A DNA stretch of 64,000 nt from M3 sp045133615 (GTDB lineage: Bacteria > Bacteroidota > Bacteroidia > Bacteroidales > Muribaculaceae): NCBI GenBank assembly GCA_045133615.1, contig JBGUUQ010000103.1:10375-74374 (forward strand). Reading direction: 5' to 3'. The notes beneath the pieces are model-generated. The model saw only the letters and a program-made list of their open reading frames with translations. It searched no databases and was not told the origin of the DNA. Every line of letters begins with the position of its first letter. Within the stretch, counting starts at the first letter, position 1. A program made the translations under genes and the position numbers. Shown piece by piece: positions 18,593 through 27,862 of this stretch.

Positions 18593-19909
18593 ATGGCGGA
18601 AGCAACGACATTGAACGAAAATACGGCGCAGAATGGTGTGGCAGAGGAGCCAAAAAGACATTCCGATAAATATATATTGGGTATATATATCATACTTTGT
18701 ATCATCTCGATCATTGAGCTTTACAGTGCATCAAGTCGCGAGGTGGCCGCATCGGGTGTCTATGGTCCTATCATCCGTCATTGCACTATGCTCGGTATGG
18801 GGGCTTTGATTACTTACGGGTTTTCGAGAATCCCATATAAGTGGTTTATGCCATTTGCTCCGGTGGTCGCAATTGTCGGCGTCGGATTGATGCTTTATGT
18901 AATGTTTTTCGGCGAGATTGTGAATGGTGCGCGACGGAGTTTTTCTCTGTTTGGCATTGCGATACAACCGGCGGAAATAATAAAATTGGCATCGGTACTC
19001 GTAGTGGCACTAATCATGTCGCGCAACCAGATGAAGCAAGGTGTAAAGACCAAAGGGGTGGCATGGGCTGCAATCATTATTGTGATATTCGGCGCATTGC
19101 TTTTGCCACAAGGTTTGACCAATTTCATTCTGCTTATGTCGATAAGTTGCTCGATGATGCTTATCGGCGGAGTGCAGATGCGTAAATTGGGCGTAGTGGC
19201 AGCCTGTTACTTGGTTTGCTTTGTCGGAGCGATGTGGTTTAAAATGCATGATGATATAGCGGCGAAAAACGCAAATGCAGAAACGACAGAAGTGGTAGTT
19301 GCCGCCAATAGCGAAAAAGCCAAAGATGACCGTTCGGGAACTTGGATGAAGCGCATCGACCGATTTTTTGAGGACAGTGTTCCGAAATATGATATGCCCA
19401 TTACGGCAGAAAACCGTCAAGAGATGTATTCTTATATGGCGCAAGCTAATGGCGGTGTATTAGGTGTGTTCCCCGGCAATTCGCGAGAGACGGCTCGATT
19501 GCCCCTTGCATTCTCCGACTATATTTTTGCTATTATCATTGAAGATTTGGGATTAGTTGGCGGAATAGCGTTACTGATCATCTATCTTACTTTGTTGGCG
19601 AGAGCGGGGAATATAGCCCGCCAATGCAACCGCGCATTTCCCGCAATGCTTGTGTTGGGGATGGCGGTAATGATATGTTTTCAAGCGTTGTTTCATATGG
19701 GTATCACAACGGGAGTGCTCCCGGTGTCGGGTCAACCATTGCCGTTGATTTCAAAGGGAGGTACGTCGATATTTGTCACGTCGGCTGCATTCGGAATAAT
19801 GCTGAGTGTGAGCAGATTTGCCGTGCGTAATGGTAAAAAACAGGAAATCAAGCAAGAACTTAATACGCTTCCGGAGGCTCTTCATGCCGATAATCCCACA
19901 CAAATATAA
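18593..19909 (+). CDS. ftsW: Septal peptidoglycan glycosyltransferase FtsW
   Basis: SEDS-family membrane polymerase that works with FtsI at the septum. The 438-residue protein has about ten hydrophobic segments and the SEDS signature near the end (TGVLPVSGQPLPLISKGGTS). A large hydrophilic loop at about 220-285 holds the QANGGVLGVFPGNSRE segment. The C-terminal tail is cytoplasmic. Position between murD and murG supports FtsW over RodA. Confidence 0.95.
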   Translation: MAEATTLNENTAQNGVAEEPKRHSDKYILGIYIILCIISIIELYSASSREVAASGVYGPIIRHCTMLGMGALITYGFSRIPYKWFMPFAPVVAIVGVGLMLYVMFFGEIVNGARRSFSLFGIAIQPAEIIKLASVLVVALIMSRNQMKQGVKTKGVAWAAIIIVIFGALLLPQGLTNFILLMSISCSMMLIGGVQMRKLGVVAACYLVCFVGAMWFKMHDDIAAKNANAETTEVVVAANSEKAKDDRSGTWMKRIDRFFEDSVPKYDMPITAENRQEMYSYMAQANGGVLGVFPGNSRETARLPLAFSDYIFAIIIEDLGLVGGIALLIIYLTLLARAGNIARQCNRAFPAMLVLGMAVMICFQALFHMGITTGVLPVSGQPLPLISKGGTSIFVTSAAFGIMLSVSRFAVRNGKKQEIKQELNTLPEALHADNPTQI

Positions 19910-19922
19910 TAAAAGACCAATC

Positions 19923-21029
19923 ATGACAGAAAAAACAACATATAAAGTATTGATAAGCGGCGGCGGTACGGGCGGACATATTTTTCCCGCAGTATCGATT
20001 GCCAATGCTTTGCGTCGTCGCGACCCAGAAACGGAAATACTTTTTGTCGGAGCCGAAAATCGCATGGAGATGGAAAAGGTGCCGGCAGCCGGATATGAAA
20101 TAGTAGGATTGCCGGTGAGCGGTTTTGACAGAAAGCGTATCTGGCGCAATGTGAAGGTGTTCTATCGCTTATGGAAGAGCCTACGTCGCGCTCGCAAGGT
20201 GCTTAAGGATTTTCGTCCGGACATCGCAATAGGTGTGGGCGGCTATGCAAGCGGTCCGATGCTGAAGCAGGCGCAGAAACACGGGATACCTACTCTTCTT
20301 CAAGAGCAAAATTCGTATGCCGGAGTGACCAACAGGCTTCTTGCAGCAAAAGCAGAGGCTATATGTGTGGCATATGAGGGAATGGAGAGATTTTTCCCTG
20401 CCGAAAAAATCACGTTGACGGGTAATCCTGTCAGAGCCGACATATTGAAAGCGACGGAAACGAAGGAGGAGGCAAAAACGGCTCTCGGTTTTCCGAAGGA
20501 TAAGCCGTTGGTGCTTGTAGTAGGCGGAAGTCTCGGAGCGCGTACGGTCAATGAGTCGGTGGCGGCTTCGTTGGATGCGATAGAGGCTGCAGGTGCATAT
20601 ATGCTTTGGCAGACGGGAAAATTGTATATCGATGAATGTTCACGAGTGGCCGAGGGGCATGACAAGGTTCAGGCTACGGCTTTTATTTCGCGAATGGATT
20701 TGGCTTATCGCGCCGCTGATGTGGTGGTGTCGCGAGCCGGAGCCGGAACGATATCGGAATTGCAACTTGTGGGGCTTCCCTCAATTCTTGTGCCGTCGCC
20801 AAATGTAGCAGAGGACCATCAGCGAAAAAATGCACAGGCACTCGTCAATCATGGTGCGGCTGTGATGATTCTCGATTGTGATTGTCAAGAAAAACTTGCC
20901 GGAGAGGTGACCGCACTTCTATCCGATGAAAAGAAGCGGAGCGAATTGTCGGAGAATATTGCGAAGATGGCACTTCGTAATTCCGACGAGAAAATCGTGG
21001 ATCGTATTTATGAAATTTTGAAACGATAG
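19923..21029 (+). CDS. murG: UDP-GlcNAc:lipid I GlcNAc transferase MurG
   Basis: Converts lipid I to lipid II on the inner face of the membrane. From the ATG at 19923 the protein is 368 residues and starts MTEKTTYKVLISGGGTGGHIFPA, with the family GGTGGH motif at the N terminus. Upstream in-frame ATGs would overlap ftsW and were rejected. Other motifs are GVGGYASGP, QEQNSYAGVTNR and a C-terminal GAGTISEL for UDP-GlcNAc. Confidence 0.95.
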   Translation: MTEKTTYKVLISGGGTGGHIFPAVSIANALRRRDPETEILFVGAENRMEMEKVPAAGYEIVGLPVSGFDRKRIWRNVKVFYRLWKSLRRARKVLKDFRPDIAIGVGGYASGPMLKQAQKHGIPTLLQEQNSYAGVTNRLLAAKAEAICVAYEGMERFFPAEKITLTGNPVRADILKATETKEEAKTALGFPKDKPLVLVVGGSLGARTVNESVAASLDAIEAAGAYMLWQTGKLYIDECSRVAEGHDKVQATAFISRMDLAYRAADVVVSRAGAGTISELQLVGLPSILVPSPNVAEDHQRKNAQALVNHGAAVMILDCDCQEKLAGEVTALLSDEKKRSELSENIAKMALRNSDEKIVDRIYEILKR

Positions 21030-21030
21030 A

Positions 21031-22407
21031 ATGATGAATCAAGATAAATGCAATATATATTTTGTAGGAGCCGGTGGTATCGGAATGGCTGCACTCGTCA
21101 GATATTATTTGTCGCGAGGATGCAATGTGGCGGGATATGACCGTACGCCAACCGATTTGACCAAGGCTCTTATTTCGGAGGGAGCGCGGATTACTTACAA
21201 TGATTCAGCCGATGAGATTCCGGAAGAATTTCGCAATCCGTCGACTACGCTTGTGGTCTACACCCCCGCAGTGCCTGAATCACATCCGGGGTTGTCGTTT
21301 TTCCGCAAAGCGGGACATGAGGTGGTGAAGCGTGCCGCAGTGTTGGGGCGTATCACACGTTCGAGCAAGGGAATTTGTTTTGCCGGAACCCACGGAAAGA
21401 CAACAACGTCGTCGATGGCGGCGCATATATTGAACAACTGTCCGGTAGGGTGTAATGCCTTTTTAGGCGGTATTCTGCGAAATTATGACAGTAATCTGCT
21501 TTTGAGCGAGACATCGCCGTTTACGGTGATTGAGGCTGATGAGTATGACCGTTCGTTTCATCAATTGTTGCCCTACATCGCTGTAATCACATCAACAGAT
21601 CCGGACCATTTGGATATTTACGGAACCGAGGAGGCATATCTTGAAAGTTTCGCACACTTTACGGAATTAATCCGTGAGGATGGCGCTCTTATCATACATG
21701 AGGACCTGAAGTTGCGTCCGCGTCCGACGGCCGGAGTGCGAGTGTTTACTTATTCGCGCGACAAGGGTGATTTTCATGCGGAGAACATACGTCGCGGAGA
21801 TGGAACAATCGTATTCGATATGGTGACTCCCACGGTAACGTATCGTGATATTAATCTCGGTGTCCCGGTGGAGATAAATATTGAAAATGCGATAGCGTCG
21901 ATTGCCGCTGTGTATCTGACCGGAGAACTTGTGGAGGATAAGATGCGCGAGGCAATGAGTTCGTTTCTTGGGGCAAAACGCCGATTTGAGTTTTGGCTGA
22001 AAGAGCAGGGCGGACGCGCTATCATAGATGACTATGCGCATCACCCCGATGAATTGAAGGCTTCGATACGGTCGGTAAAATCGCTCTATCCGGAACGACG
22101 TCTGACAGTGGCGTTTCAACCGCATCTATACTCGCGTACACGCGATTTTGCGCCTGACTTTGCGGCAGCTCTGTCGATGGCCGATGAGGTGATATTGCTT
22201 AATATTTATCCGGCGAGAGAGGAACCAATCGAGGGTGTGACATCGCAGATAATATTTGATGATATTATGGTGGCAGATAAGGTGCTTATCGATAAGTCGC
22301 AACTTGTGGAAACGATTGCCGGTCGCGAATTTGAGGTGCTACTTACTGTTGGTGCCGGAGATATATGCAATTACCTTCCAGAAATAGTAAACAGAGTGGC
22401 TCGATAG
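21031..22407 (+). CDS. murC: UDP-MurNAc:L-alanine ligase
   Basis: First amino acid ligase of the stem peptide. The 458-residue protein opens with FVGAGGIGMAAL (nucleotide-binding Rossmann motif). It has the ATP motif GTHGKTTTSSM, the EADEYDRSF segment and DDYAHHPDE, all typical of MurC. It starts one base after the murG stop. Two ATG codons are adjacent at 21031 and 21034; either would fit. Confidence 0.96.
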   Translation: MMNQDKCNIYFVGAGGIGMAALVRYYLSRGCNVAGYDRTPTDLTKALISEGARITYNDSADEIPEEFRNPSTTLVVYTPAVPESHPGLSFFRKAGHEVVKRAAVLGRITRSSKGICFAGTHGKTTTSSMAAHILNNCPVGCNAFLGGILRNYDSNLLLSETSPFTVIEADEYDRSFHQLLPYIAVITSTDPDHLDIYGTEEAYLESFAHFTELIREDGALIIHEDLKLRPRPTAGVRVFTYSRDKGDFHAENIRRGDGTIVFDMVTPTVTYRDINLGVPVEINIENAIASIAAVYLTGELVEDKMREAMSSFLGAKRRFEFWLKEQGGRAIIDDYAHHPDELKASIRSVKSLYPERRLTVAFQPHLYSRTRDFAPDFAAALSMADEVILLNIYPAREEPIEGVTSQIIFDDIMVADKVLIDKSQLVETIAGREFEVLLTVGAGDICNYLPEIVNRVAR

Positions 22408-22410
22408 CTT

Positions 22411-23292
22411 ATGAGTATGACTAAGTTGATATTGAGCATATTGGCAACGTTGCTATTGGCGGCGTATATTGTCTTCGGAGTCGTTTGGGCGCACTCGGAG
22501 GCCGAAAAGGCTGTGTGTAGCGGAATTGAGATTGCTGTGAGCGACACGGCAAATCAGAGGTTTGTCACGGTGGAGGATGTGGCGCATGAGTTAGACAATC
22601 TTCCGTCGAGAGCTTCCGGAATGCTGCTAAGCTCGATAAACACTGATGAAATCGAGCAAAAATTGCATGGTATCGACAAGATAGAACGAGCAAGTGCAGT
22701 GGTGCTAAACAATAACCGTATCAGGATAACGGTGGACCCGATGGTGCCGGTGGCACGTGTGTTTGACGGCGACAAGTCGTATTATATCAATAAGGATGGA
22801 AAGCGTATAGTTGCCGATGCCCGCTATCATCTCGATGTGCCTGTAATATCGGGAAGATTCGATTCGATATTTACCGCAGCATCGTTGTTGCCACTTGTGA
22901 ATTATATCAATGAGAGCGAGATATGGAATCCGCTAATATCGATGATAACGGCAAAAAACAGCCGAAATATCATATTGGTACCGATTATACGCGGACATGT
23001 AATCAATATCGGTTCGCTTGATGACCTTGACAGTAAATTTGCCCGTCTTGACAAGTTTTACAAAGATGTAATGCCGGTGAAAGGATGGAATTATTACGAT
23101 ACACTATCCGTGAAGTGGCAGGGGCAGCTTGTAGCCACACGCCGAGTGAAAAAACTTGCATCTCCGATGGTGGATTTTGATGTGGAAAGCGAGAATGAGT
23201 TGCCGGATGTGAGTACGATGCTCACTACCGGAGACGCTCCCGATATAGCAGCCAAGCCGGCTAAAAAAGATTCAATAAACCGAACAAACTAA
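22411..23292 (+). CDS. ftsQ: Cell division protein FtsQ-like
   Basis: Bitopic division protein of 293 residues. A membrane segment at about 5-28 is followed by a periplasmic POTRA-like region (VTVEDVAHELDN... DKIERASAVV) and an FtsQ beta domain. The C-terminal 30 residues are polar. Sequence conservation of FtsQ is low, so position between murC and ftsA carries much of the weight. Confidence 0.9.
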   Translation: MSMTKLILSILATLLLAAYIVFGVVWAHSEAEKAVCSGIEIAVSDTANQRFVTVEDVAHELDNLPSRASGMLLSSINTDEIEQKLHGIDKIERASAVVLNNNRIRITVDPMVPVARVFDGDKSYYINKDGKRIVADARYHLDVPVISGRFDSIFTAASLLPLVNYINESEIWNPLISMITAKNSRNIILVPIIRGHVINIGSLDDLDSKFARLDKFYKDVMPVKGWNYYDTLSVKWQGQLVATRRVKKLASPMVDFDVESENELPDVSTMLTTGDAPDIAAKPAKKDSINRTN

Positions 23293-23317
23293 CCTTACTA
23301 TCATTATACTAAAGAAT

Positions 23318-24667
23318 ATGGAACAGAGATATATTGTAGCTTTAGAAATAGGAAGCTCGAAAATCAGATGTGCGGTGGGCACGTTGGATATAAACGGCGC
23401 TCTTACGGTGCTTGCCATCGAAGAAGAACCGCAGATGAACGAGTATGTGCGTTATGGATGCATCCAGAATGTAGAGGGTGTGAGTGCACATGTGAACAGT
23501 GTGATAAAGAAGATAGAAAATCGTTCCGGAATCTCTCCGCGAAAGGTGAAAGGGGTTTATGTAGCAGTCGGAGGTCGTTCGTTGTCGGCTTCTAAAGTTG
23601 ACATAGACCGAGCATACTCAGAGGAAACCGAAATCACAGAGGCGATAGTGGCTCAAATGAAAGCTGAGGCATTGCGCACGTCGTATTCCGATCGCGATAT
23701 CGTAGAGGTGTTGGTGAGGGATATTTTAACGGACAATCAGGAGAATGCCAATCCGGTAGGTACATTTGCCCGCAATGTATCGGCGTCGCTTAATGTGGTG
23801 TCGTGTCGTCCGCAGCTTAAACGTAATATAGACCGCTCGATAAGTGAACGATTGCAGTTGAAGATAAATGATTATATAGTTCGTCCGACAGCAATAGCCG
23901 ACTTGGTGTTGTCGAAGGATGAAAAGAGATTGGGCTGTATGCTTGTGGATTTGGGTGCCGAAACCACTACGGTGTCGATATACAAAGGCGGCTCTCTTCG
24001 TTACCTTGCCACTTTGCCACTCGGCTCTCGCAATATAACACGCGATATAGCCACCGGACTCAATAAACTTGAAGAGCGTGCCGAGGAACTTAAGCGTGCG
24101 GTCGGAGATGCAGTGCCGACTATGGAGGGATATAAGAATCCTGACGGCATAGATACGACTGAAGTAAATGCTTATGTGCAGGCTCGTGCCGGCGAAATCG
24201 TGTCGAATGTGTTGGAACAGATGAATTATGCGGGTATTCGCGATCTCCCCGGCGGAATAATCGTAGTCGGTGGCGGTGCAAAACTCAAAGGAATAAATCA
24301 TCTGCTTGAGTCGCAAAGCAAGTTGCCGTTGCGTATAGGAACTCCCACGTCGTCGGTGAGAATAGCCGATGCCAAGATTCAGGGCGCGGATGCGGTGGAT
24401 GTGATAGCTCTGCTTGATGCAGCTTCACGCAGAGCACCGATGATGTGTATGGAAGCACCGGTGAGTATGATTCCGCCGACAATTCAGCCGGAGACTGCGC
24501 GGGATGATGACGACGATGATGATTTTGACGACGACGATGACGATGATTTCGTTCCGAAAAAAGATAAAAAGAAAGAAAAGAAGGATGGTCCCGGATTCTT
24601 GTCGCGATTGAAAGATTCGGTGGAAAAACTTTTCAGTGAGGGTGATGAAGAGGATGATGACGAATAG
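23318..24667 (+). CDS. ftsA: Cell division protein FtsA
   Basis: Actin-like protein that tethers FtsZ to the membrane. The 449-residue protein begins VALEIGSSKIRCAVG (phosphate 1 motif) and has MLVDLGAETTTVSIYKGG and IIVVGGGAKLKGI as further ATP-binding motifs. After the actin fold it has a tail of two runs of aspartate separated by one Phe, then a lysine-rich stretch. A short amphipathic segment (GFLSRLKDSVEKLFSE) follows, probably the membrane-targeting helix, then an acidic end. The aspartate codons at about 24504-24549 form a GAT/GAC repeat that could vary in length. Confidence 0.95.
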   Translation: MEQRYIVALEIGSSKIRCAVGTLDINGALTVLAIEEEPQMNEYVRYGCIQNVEGVSAHVNSVIKKIENRSGISPRKVKGVYVAVGGRSLSASKVDIDRAYSEETEITEAIVAQMKAEALRTSYSDRDIVEVLVRDILTDNQENANPVGTFARNVSASLNVVSCRPQLKRNIDRSISERLQLKINDYIVRPTAIADLVLSKDEKRLGCMLVDLGAETTTVSIYKGGSLRYLATLPLGSRNITRDIATGLNKLEERAEELKRAVGDAVPTMEGYKNPDGIDTTEVNAYVQARAGEIVSNVLEQMNYAGIRDLPGGIIVVGGGAKLKGINHLLESQSKLPLRIGTPTSSVRIADAKIQGADAVDVIALLDAASRRAPMMCMEAPVSMIPPTIQPETARDDDDDDDFDDDDDDDFVPKKDKKKEKKDGPGFLSRLKDSVEKLFSEGDEEDDDE

Positions 24668-24715
24668 TGAATGGTCGTAGGAAAGATTGTTTTACTCAAT
24701 TAACAGTTAAGAAAA

Positions 24716-26062
24716 ATGCAAGAATATCAAGAGATACAGGATTGTTCGCAATTCATTGAAAACAATCATGAGACAACGATAATAAAGGTAATCGGAGTCG
24801 GAGGCGGTGGCAACAACGCTATCAAGCATATGTATGAGCAGGGAATAAAAAATGTGTCGTTTGTCGTATGTAATACAGATAAACAGGCTCTTGACAATTC
24901 ACCTGTGCCTCATAAGGTGCTTATAGGTCCGACGGTGACAAAAGGTCTCGGAGCCGGTAATGTGCCGGGACGAGCCCGCGAAGCAGCCGAGGAGAGTGCC
25001 GATGTGCTTAATGCATTGTTTGACGATGATACGAAGATGGTATTTATCACTGCCGGTATGGGTGGCGGTACCGGTACGGGAGCTGCTCCGGTGGTTGCCC
25101 GCATAGCTAAGGAGAGAGGACTGCTTACAATCGGTATCGTGACAATTCCGTTCCTTTTTGAGGGAGAGAAGAAGATTCTTAAGGCTCTCGACGGTGCGGA
25201 CGAGATGAGTAAGTATGTCGATGCGTTGTTAGTAATCAACAATGAGCGATTGACAGAAATATATCATGACTTGAACTTTATCAATGCATTCGGCAAGGCT
25301 GATGATACGCTGTCGACAGCCGCTCGAAGCATTTCGGAGCTTATCACCTGTAACGGTCATATCAATCTTGACTTTAATGATGTGGATACGACTCTTCGCA
25401 ATGGTGGCGCAGCTATCATATCAAGCGGCTATGGCGAGGGGGAACATCGTGTGACAAAGGCTATACATGATGCGTTGAACTCTCCGCTGCTTAAAAACAG
25501 AGATATTCTCGGTTCGAAGAAGTTGCTGTTTAACCTTTATTTCTCTCGTGATGCCGAACAGGAGTTTGTCATGGAGGAAGCCGACGAGCTTAATGAATTC
25601 ATGCGTTCACTCGACCGTGAAGTGGATGTCATTTGGGGTGTGGCTTTTGATGAAACGCTTGGAAATAAGGTGAAAATCACGATTTTGGCATCGGGATTCG
25701 ATGTTACGATTCGTGAGGAGGAGGCTATGATGGCCGGCGAGCGCAGAGTCGGCGGATTGAAGGTTGCTTCCCGTGTTCCGAAAAAGGATGTCACGGATCG
25801 TCTTGCCGAGGAATATGGTAAGGAGACGGTGACTCGCAATATTCAAGAGAAGGCCCGTGCGCGTTATGTTGTGCTCGAACCGTCGCAATTTGATGACGAT
25901 AAGGTAATCGATATGCTTGAAAAGAGTCCGACTTTCAACCGAGATACAAAATTTCGCACAGAAATAAAGGAGATGGCCAAGACAACGGCAGCAGCCGAGG
26001 AGCAAGCGCCTCGTCGTCAAGCCGATGATGCTACGGCTTCTACTCCGACTATTCAATTCTGA
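24716..26062 (+). CDS. ftsZ: Cell division GTPase FtsZ
   Basis: Tubulin-like GTPase that forms the Z ring. The 448-residue protein has GVGGGGNNAIKHM at the nucleotide site, the tubulin signature AGMGGGTGTGAAPVVA, and the T7-loop region NFINAFGKADDTLST. It ends in a low-complexity linker and a short TPTIQF tail. I do not see the usual FLR-type C-terminal peptide of other phyla. The stop overlaps an ATG (TGATG) that opens a 27-codon frame. Confidence 0.97.
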   Translation: MQEYQEIQDCSQFIENNHETTIIKVIGVGGGGNNAIKHMYEQGIKNVSFVVCNTDKQALDNSPVPHKVLIGPTVTKGLGAGNVPGRAREAAEESADVLNALFDDDTKMVFITAGMGGGTGTGAAPVVARIAKERGLLTIGIVTIPFLFEGEKKILKALDGADEMSKYVDALLVINNERLTEIYHDLNFINAFGKADDTLSTAARSISELITCNGHINLDFNDVDTTLRNGGAAIISSGYGEGEHRVTKAIHDALNSPLLKNRDILGSKKLLFNLYFSRDAEQEFVMEEADELNEFMRSLDREVDVIWGVAFDETLGNKVKITILASGFDVTIREEEAMMAGERRVGGLKVASRVPKKDVTDRLAEEYGKETVTRNIQEKARARYVVLEPSQFDDDKVIDMLEKSPTFNRDTKFRTEIKEMAKTTAAAEEQAPRRQADDATASTPTIQF

Positions 26063-26145
26063 TGTCAGATGTGTCTGATGCGCAGACGGTTGAGGCAGTG
26101 CCAGAAATCGTCTTGCGCAACGAGACATGTATTAAGGAGAGATAA
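26062..26145 (+). CDS. Possible 27-residue protein coupled to ftsZ
   Basis: The ATG at 26062 shares its A with the ftsZ stop (TGATG), a classic arrangement for translational coupling. The frame encodes 27 residues, acidic at first (MSDVSDAQTVEAVPEIV) and basic at the end, and stops at TAA 26143-26145. No similarity is recognised. It may be chance, or the remains of a former longer ftsZ end. Confidence 0.25.
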   Translation: MSDVSDAQTVEAVPEIVLRNETCIKER

Positions 26146-26217
26146 TCAATATCGCCTTCTCGGAGGCAAAACATCATTTGTGATGAAATTAATAACATGA
26201 ATAACTAAAAGATAATT

Positions 26218-26706
26218 ATGAAAAAGGTGATTTTGACCGCAATAGTAGTTTTGATGTGTTTCGGTGTGGTATTTGCACAGGATTTGGTGGCATATCAGTC
26301 GCAATTTACCGGAATCAATATCAAGATGCCGGCAGGAGTGACTGTGGTTCAAGATACGGAGGATGTGTTGCGGCTCCAAACCGAAAATATAGCGTTCAGC
26401 TCCAATCCGATAATGACTGAAACACTTACTCAGGATAAACTTGAGGGGTTGATGGAGTCGGTGGCAAAGGAGGTGAGTCTGACTTTGCCGGCAATGGAGA
26501 TGACGTCGTTTGAAACTACGACGCTGAAATGCGTGATGTTTACCGGAGCAGTTGACGGCAGTACGCTGTTTTCAATCGGCTATGCCGAAATCAAAAACAA
26601 TCCGGCGGTAGGATTTTTGTTTACATTGGCCAATACACTCGAAGCGCATAAAACGGCCACACAGGTGATCCGTTCATACGAGTTCGATCCTTCGGCGCTG
26701 AAGTAG
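26218..26706 (+). CDS. Small exported protein of unknown function
   Basis: 162 residues with a clear signal peptide (MKKVILTAIVVLMCFGVVFAQ, cleaved after Ala-Gln or nearby). The mature part is polar, about 140 residues, with alternating hydrophobic positions suggesting beta strands and two short helices. There is no lipobox cysteine. I do not recognise the family. It stands at the start of the stretch that separates ftsZ from yqeY and converges with the GNAT-like gene 13 bases away. Confidence 0.7.
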   Translation: MKKVILTAIVVLMCFGVVFAQDLVAYQSQFTGINIKMPAGVTVVQDTEDVLRLQTENIAFSSNPIMTETLTQDKLEGLMESVAKEVSLTLPAMEMTSFETTTLKCVMFTGAVDGSTLFSIGYAEIKNNPAVGFLFTLANTLEAHKTATQVIRSYEFDPSALK

Positions 26707-26719
26707 CAGACGGTATCGA

Positions 26720-27850
26720 CTAAATCTGTTTACGGAAAGCGGAGCGACGGCGGTGAAGGCGACGTTCGAAGTATTGCCATTGCTGCTGTACGCTGACGTT
26801 GCCTTCGAGTTCGAGGTTGCTTTCCGCCCATTTGTGCTTGTTGCGGATGAACATAGGAAGTAGGTCGGTAAACAGCAGTGCGTTGACTCCTTTGCTTTGG
26901 TATTCGGGTTTGACGGCTACGAGCATTAGGTCGACGATGTCGTTTTGACCTTTCATGGCGCGTAGCAGTTTCCACCAACCGAATGGGAAAAGTCGGCCTT
27001 TGGCAGATTGCAATGCTTTCGACAATGAGGGGATGGAGATGCCCACACCGATAAGTCGGTCTTCGCTATCAACGATTACGCTGATGTATTCGAGCGGAAT
27101 TATGGGCAGATACATGTCGATGTAGTAGTCAATCTGTTTGGGTGTGAGAGGTGAGTATCCGTAAAGCTCGTCGTAGGCTTCGTTGATGAGTTGGAAGAGG
27201 GCTTGCCCGTATTCGGCTTTGATTTTCTTAGCGGATGTGTATTTGAGGACGCGGAGATTGTATTTTTGCTTTACGATTTCGGCGATGCGAACGTATTTGT
27301 CGGGTACTTTGTCGGGCACAGTCATGCGATATTCCACCCAATCGACATCTTTGGCAAATCCCATACGTTCCATTTGCTTGGGATAGTAGTCGTAGTTGTA
27401 GATTGTGGCTTGTGTGCCGAGTTCGTCGAAACCGAAGGTCAGCATACCTTCATGGTCCATGTCGCTGAAGCCCATCGGACCAACCATTGATGTCATTCCA
27501 CGCTCTTTGCCCCACTCGGCAGCAGCATTGAAAAGGGCATCGACCACTTCGTTGTCGTCGATAAAGTCGACAAATCCGAATCGGAGGTCGCGGGAGTCGG
27601 TGCGTTGGTTGACCAGTCGGTTGATGATGGCTGTGATGCGCCCTACCGGTTTTCCCTCGCGGAAAGCCATGAAAGATTGGGCTTCGCAGACTTCAAATGC
27701 CGGATTTTTTTCGGGAAGCAATGTGTTGATTTCGTCGAATATCAACGGGGGTATGAAGCAGTCGTTACCTCGATAGAGGTCGATACCGAATTTTACGTAT
27801 TGTTTTAGCTCCTTTTTTGTGGGAGTGAGTTTTTTTATTTCGATTGACAT
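26720..27850 (-). CDS. GNAT-like acyltransferase, function unknown
   Basis: 376-residue soluble protein. The C-terminal half has the acyltransferase-type segment DLMLVAVKPEYQSKGVNALLFTDLLP, where the family's acetyl-CoA loop would be. The N-terminal half (RITAIINRLVNQ, GMTSMVGPMGFSDMDHEGML) matches a conserved double-GNAT-type protein common in Bacteroidota. The substrate is unknown. It is downstream of the pseudokinase gene on the minus strand with a 12-base gap, so the two are likely co-transcribed. Confidence 0.72.
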   Translation of the reverse strand: MSIEIKKLTPTKKELKQYVKFGIDLYRGNDCFIPPLIFDEINTLLPEKNPAFEVCEAQSFMAFREGKPVGRITAIINRLVNQRTDSRDLRFGFVDFIDDNEVVDALFNAAAEWGKERGMTSMVGPMGFSDMDHEGMLTFGFDELGTQATIYNYDYYPKQMERMGFAKDVDWVEYRMTVPDKVPDKYVRIAEIVKQKYNLRVLKYTSAKKIKAEYGQALFQLINEAYDELYGYSPLTPKQIDYYIDMYLPIIPLEYISVIVDSEDRLIGVGISIPSLSKALQSAKGRLFPFGWWKLLRAMKGQNDIVDLMLVAVKPEYQSKGVNALLFTDLLPMFIRNKHKWAESNLELEGNVSVQQQWQYFERRLHRRRSAFRKQI

Positions 27851-27862
27851 ATATCGTTGATG

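Noticed and set aside
24484..24699. Serine-rich open frame on the minus strand opposite the FtsA tail
   Set aside because: It is the mirror of the aspartate/lysine repeats of ftsA and has low complexity only.
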